Below are positions 61,985 to 64,000 of a stretch of DNA of 64,000 bases, piece by piece. Location of the stretch: assembly GCF_003865075.1 (NCBI RefSeq), contig NZ_BHWB01000002.1, positions 558,001 through 622,000 on the forward strand, in the 5' to 3' direction. Positions within the stretch are counted from its first letter, which is position 1; every line of letters starts with the position of its first letter. The stretch is from Bacteroides faecalis. GTDB taxonomy: Bacteria > Bacteroidota > Bacteroidia > Bacteroidales > Bacteroidaceae. The position numbers were made by a program, and so were the translations under genes. The notes below the pieces were generated by a model that saw only the letters and a list, made by a program, of their open reading frames with translations, made no database searches and was not told the origin of the DNA.

Positions 61985-63655
61985 ATGAGACGATTTATTT
62001 TTAGCACATTTACTTTGTGCTTGTTAGCTATTATGATAGCTTGTCAGGATGAGACTTCTTCGAGTGATGGTTACGGTTATCTTCAGGTTTCTTCTGTGGG
62101 ATTAGATAAAAATGTAATACCACAGGCAAGAGCTGTAGAGAAGATGGGACTGGACATTTTGCAAGAGGGAACAGTAGTGAAGCACGTAGATGACTGGACG
62201 CTATTACAAAGTGAAAGTCTGTTGCTTCCTGTAGGCAATTATTTTTTGCGAGCATATTCAATGGATAAGGATTCCACGCAGCAAGGATTTGAGGTTGCGC
62301 CCTATTATCTCGGTGAAACACTTGTGAAGATAGAGAAAGACATTTCTCGCTCGGTGGAAATTGTTTGTTCTATGGTTCAAAGCATGGTAGCTGTCAGCTA
62401 TTCACAAAACTTTAAAAATGCTTTCTCTTCGTATGACTGTGTGGTTTCCAATGAATATGGAAGCATAGATTTTACATCTCAGGAAACACGTCCTGCTTAT
62501 TGTCGTACTGGGAAATCTTTGAATGCTGTTTTGAAAGTGACAAATACCGATGGAAATTCCTTTACTTTTAATAAAGTAATAACAGAAAAGGCTGAAAAAC
62601 GTTATTATTATAAGGTTAAGTACGATGTTACTAATGAAGGTAATGGTAGCTTTAATTTTACAGTAGATGAAACGACTCATGAGTATGAGGTAAATATAAC
62701 TGTTCCTATGACATCTGATGCCGATCCGAATTTAAAGGTGACAGGCTCAAACGCATTTGGTAAGTTTGCTTATATGTATGGGGCTTCCACTTTGACCGGA
62801 GAAACTGAACCTATTGTTTTTCAGTATAAAAAATCATCAGAAGGAGTTTGGAAAAGTGTAAGTACAACAGTAGAGAACGGAGTATATAGCGCGAAAACTG
62901 AAGAATTGGAATTCGGAACGAGCTATGTTTATCGCCTTGCTTGTGGTACAAAGGTAGGAGCTACCGATATGTTCACTACCGAGGTGTATCAGGAAATACC
63001 GAATTTAAACTTTGATACCTGGTCGCAAAGTGGAAAGAACTATTTTGCAAACGCAGATGCAAGTGACTCATATTGGGCTACGGGCAATACCGGTGTTACT
63101 TCTATCTTGGCAGGTTCTAAAGATCCAATCACTGTTTCTGTAGAAGGAGATGATGCTTATTCGGGTAAAGCCGCCAAATTGAGAACGATAACAGGGGTTA
63201 CTTTAGTAAAATCTGCTGCTGGTAATTTATTTATCGGAAGTTATAAAACGAATATGTCTAATCCTTCTGCCAGTGTTACGTTCGGCCGTCCTTATACTGG
63301 AGCTCGTCCTGTTTCACTTTCAGGATATTATAAGTATAGTCCGCAGCCTATTAACGAAGGTTCTAAGCCGGGTACATTGACTACCGATGAATGCAATATT
63401 TATGTAAAACTGTGGGATGCTTCCGGTAACCAGATTGGTTTTGGAGAGTTTGTCGGAACAGAGACAGTTACATCTTATACGAGATTTTCTTTTGATATTA
63501 CCTATACGGATATGACGGCAAAACCGGCAACGATTACAATTGTTGCAACGTCAAGTCATTATGGTGGAGATTTTAGCGGCTCTGCTGTTGTAGGGCAGGT
63601 TGGAAATGGTAGTACACTCTGGATAGATGAGTTTGAGTTGTCATACTATAAATAA
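61985..63655 (+). CDS. DUF4493 lipoprotein 3 with PCMD (putative carbohydrate-metabolism) domain
   Basis: 556 aa. Lipobox IACQDE (Cys20). DUF4493 domain (about 30-240), a fibronectin-like middle (about 245-340), and a C-terminal PCMD-like beta-sandwich (about 345-555: LNFDTWSQSGKNYF, GRPYTGARPVSLSGYYKYSP, STLWIDEFELSY). PCMD domains are suspected to bind carbohydrate. Third gene of the operon, 17 bp after lipoprotein 2. Confidence 0.82.
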   Translation: MRRFIFSTFTLCLLAIMIACQDETSSSDGYGYLQVSSVGLDKNVIPQARAVEKMGLDILQEGTVVKHVDDWTLLQSESLLLPVGNYFLRAYSMDKDSTQQGFEVAPYYLGETLVKIEKDISRSVEIVCSMVQSMVAVSYSQNFKNAFSSYDCVVSNEYGSIDFTSQETRPAYCRTGKSLNAVLKVTNTDGNSFTFNKVITEKAEKRYYYKVKYDVTNEGNGSFNFTVDETTHEYEVNITVPMTSDADPNLKVTGSNAFGKFAYMYGASTLTGETEPIVFQYKKSSEGVWKSVSTTVENGVYSAKTEELEFGTSYVYRLACGTKVGATDMFTTEVYQEIPNLNFDTWSQSGKNYFANADASDSYWATGNTGVTSILAGSKDPITVSVEGDDAYSGKAAKLRTITGVTLVKSAAGNLFIGSYKTNMSNPSASVTFGRPYTGARPVSLSGYYKYSPQPINEGSKPGTLTTDECNIYVKLWDASGNQIGFGEFVGTETVTSYTRFSFDITYTDMTAKPATITIVATSSHYGGDFSGSAVVGQVGNGSTLWIDEFELSYYK

Positions 63656-63663
63656 TTAACTGA

Positions 63664-64000
63664 ATGAAGAAAAGATATGTCATCTTTTTCATTTCCCTAT
63701 TGTGCGTGGCAACCGTCTGCGCACAACGGGGATTTGACCGTAAAATAAAATCCTCTCTTTTTGTTCCTAAAGGCACTTGGATGGGTGGCTGCTCCTTTTC
63801 CTATTCTGAGCAAACAAATGACAATTACAAGTTCTTAGTTCTGGATAATGTCAAAGCAAGCGGATATAATTTCAAAGTCAGTCCGTATGCCGGATATTTC
63901 TTTGCTGATAATATGGCGGCAGGAGCACGACTCAATTATTCACGCTCTTACATTGACATCGGCAATCTCGATTTGGATCTGGGAGACGATCTTACCTTTG
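63664..64000 (+). CDS. Outer-membrane beta-barrel protein, partial (runs off the right edge)
   Basis: The first 112 codons are visible. A signal peptide (MKKRYVIFFISLLCVATVCA) is followed by strands typical of small OmpA/OmpW-like barrels (SPYAGYFFADNMAAGARLNY, YSRSYIDIG). Starts 8 bp after the PCMD protein, so it is part of the DUF4493 operon; an outer-membrane protein often closes these sets. Confidence 0.7.
   Translation, partial: MKKRYVIFFISLLCVATVCAQRGFDRKIKSSLFVPKGTWMGGCSFSYSEQTNDNYKFLVLDNVKASGYNFKVSPYAGYFFADNMAAGARLNYSRSYIDIGNLDLDLGDDLTF

Noticed and set aside
1..64000. tRNA or rRNA genes
   Set aside because: I found no T-loop or anticodon-arm pattern or rRNA-like sequence by eye; a covariance-model scan would settle it.

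Overview
The window is a piece of a Bacteroides chromosome, most likely from the B. thetaiotaomicron/ovatus group. The evidence is tandem SusC/SusD outer-membrane uptake cassettes, Bacteroides promoters (-33 TTTG / -7 TAnnTTTG), DUF4493, DUF4248 and DUF4973 lipoproteins, a phase-variable S-layer-type gene behind an invertible segment, and an IS1380-family element. All product calls come from reading the translations; no database search was run.

Layout. 1-5.5 kb is an accessory island: the N-terminus of a large RHS/YD-repeat protein, a 33-aa smalltalk protein, an N-acetylmuramoyl-L-alanine amidase, an HU-like protein, a divergent DUF4248 gene and a large BT4734-like/DUF3987 (VirE-type, primase-like) protein. 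5.8-22.3 kb holds two tandem, strongly similar four-gene operons (TIG/NHL lipoprotein, SusC, SusD, DUF4973 lipoprotein), each with its own promoter, a leader of about 310-325 nt and a terminator. Behind them lies a decayed RHS fragment. 23.6-36.4 kb carries a TonB-dependent outer-membrane protein, a DJ-1/PfpI protein, RpiA, a small membrane protein with an HTH partner, a hemolysin III protein, three tandem DUF3857 transglutaminase-like proteins (two lacking catalytic residues) and diaminopimelate dehydrogenase.

36.5-41 kb is a tyrosine recombinase, a 251-bp invertible segment bounded by 24-bp perfect inverted repeats, and a 967-aa surface lipoprotein. The only convincing promoter inside the segment points away from the lipoprotein gene, so the switch appears to be OFF here. 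41-49 kb is mostly housekeeping: MFS sugar transporter, ruvA, a DUF3843-like protein, a tiny basic protein, a GH43 lipoprotein, a coiled-coil lipoprotein and cca. 49.5-58 kb has an M24 peptidase, glutamate dehydrogenase, prolyl oligopeptidase and a PPDK-like ATP-grasp protein with two receiver-like domains. A complete IS1380-family element with a 5-bp target duplication sits just upstream of a DUF4493 lipoprotein operon that runs off the right edge.

The most unusual signal is intergenic. Three arrays repeat a 10-11 bp core at exactly 22-bp intervals (2686-2828, 49116-49191, 54645-54809). Two of them share one core in opposite orientation. A fourth array repeats TGTCSG every 10 bp at the HU promoter. 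No annotated feature type explains these phased arrays.
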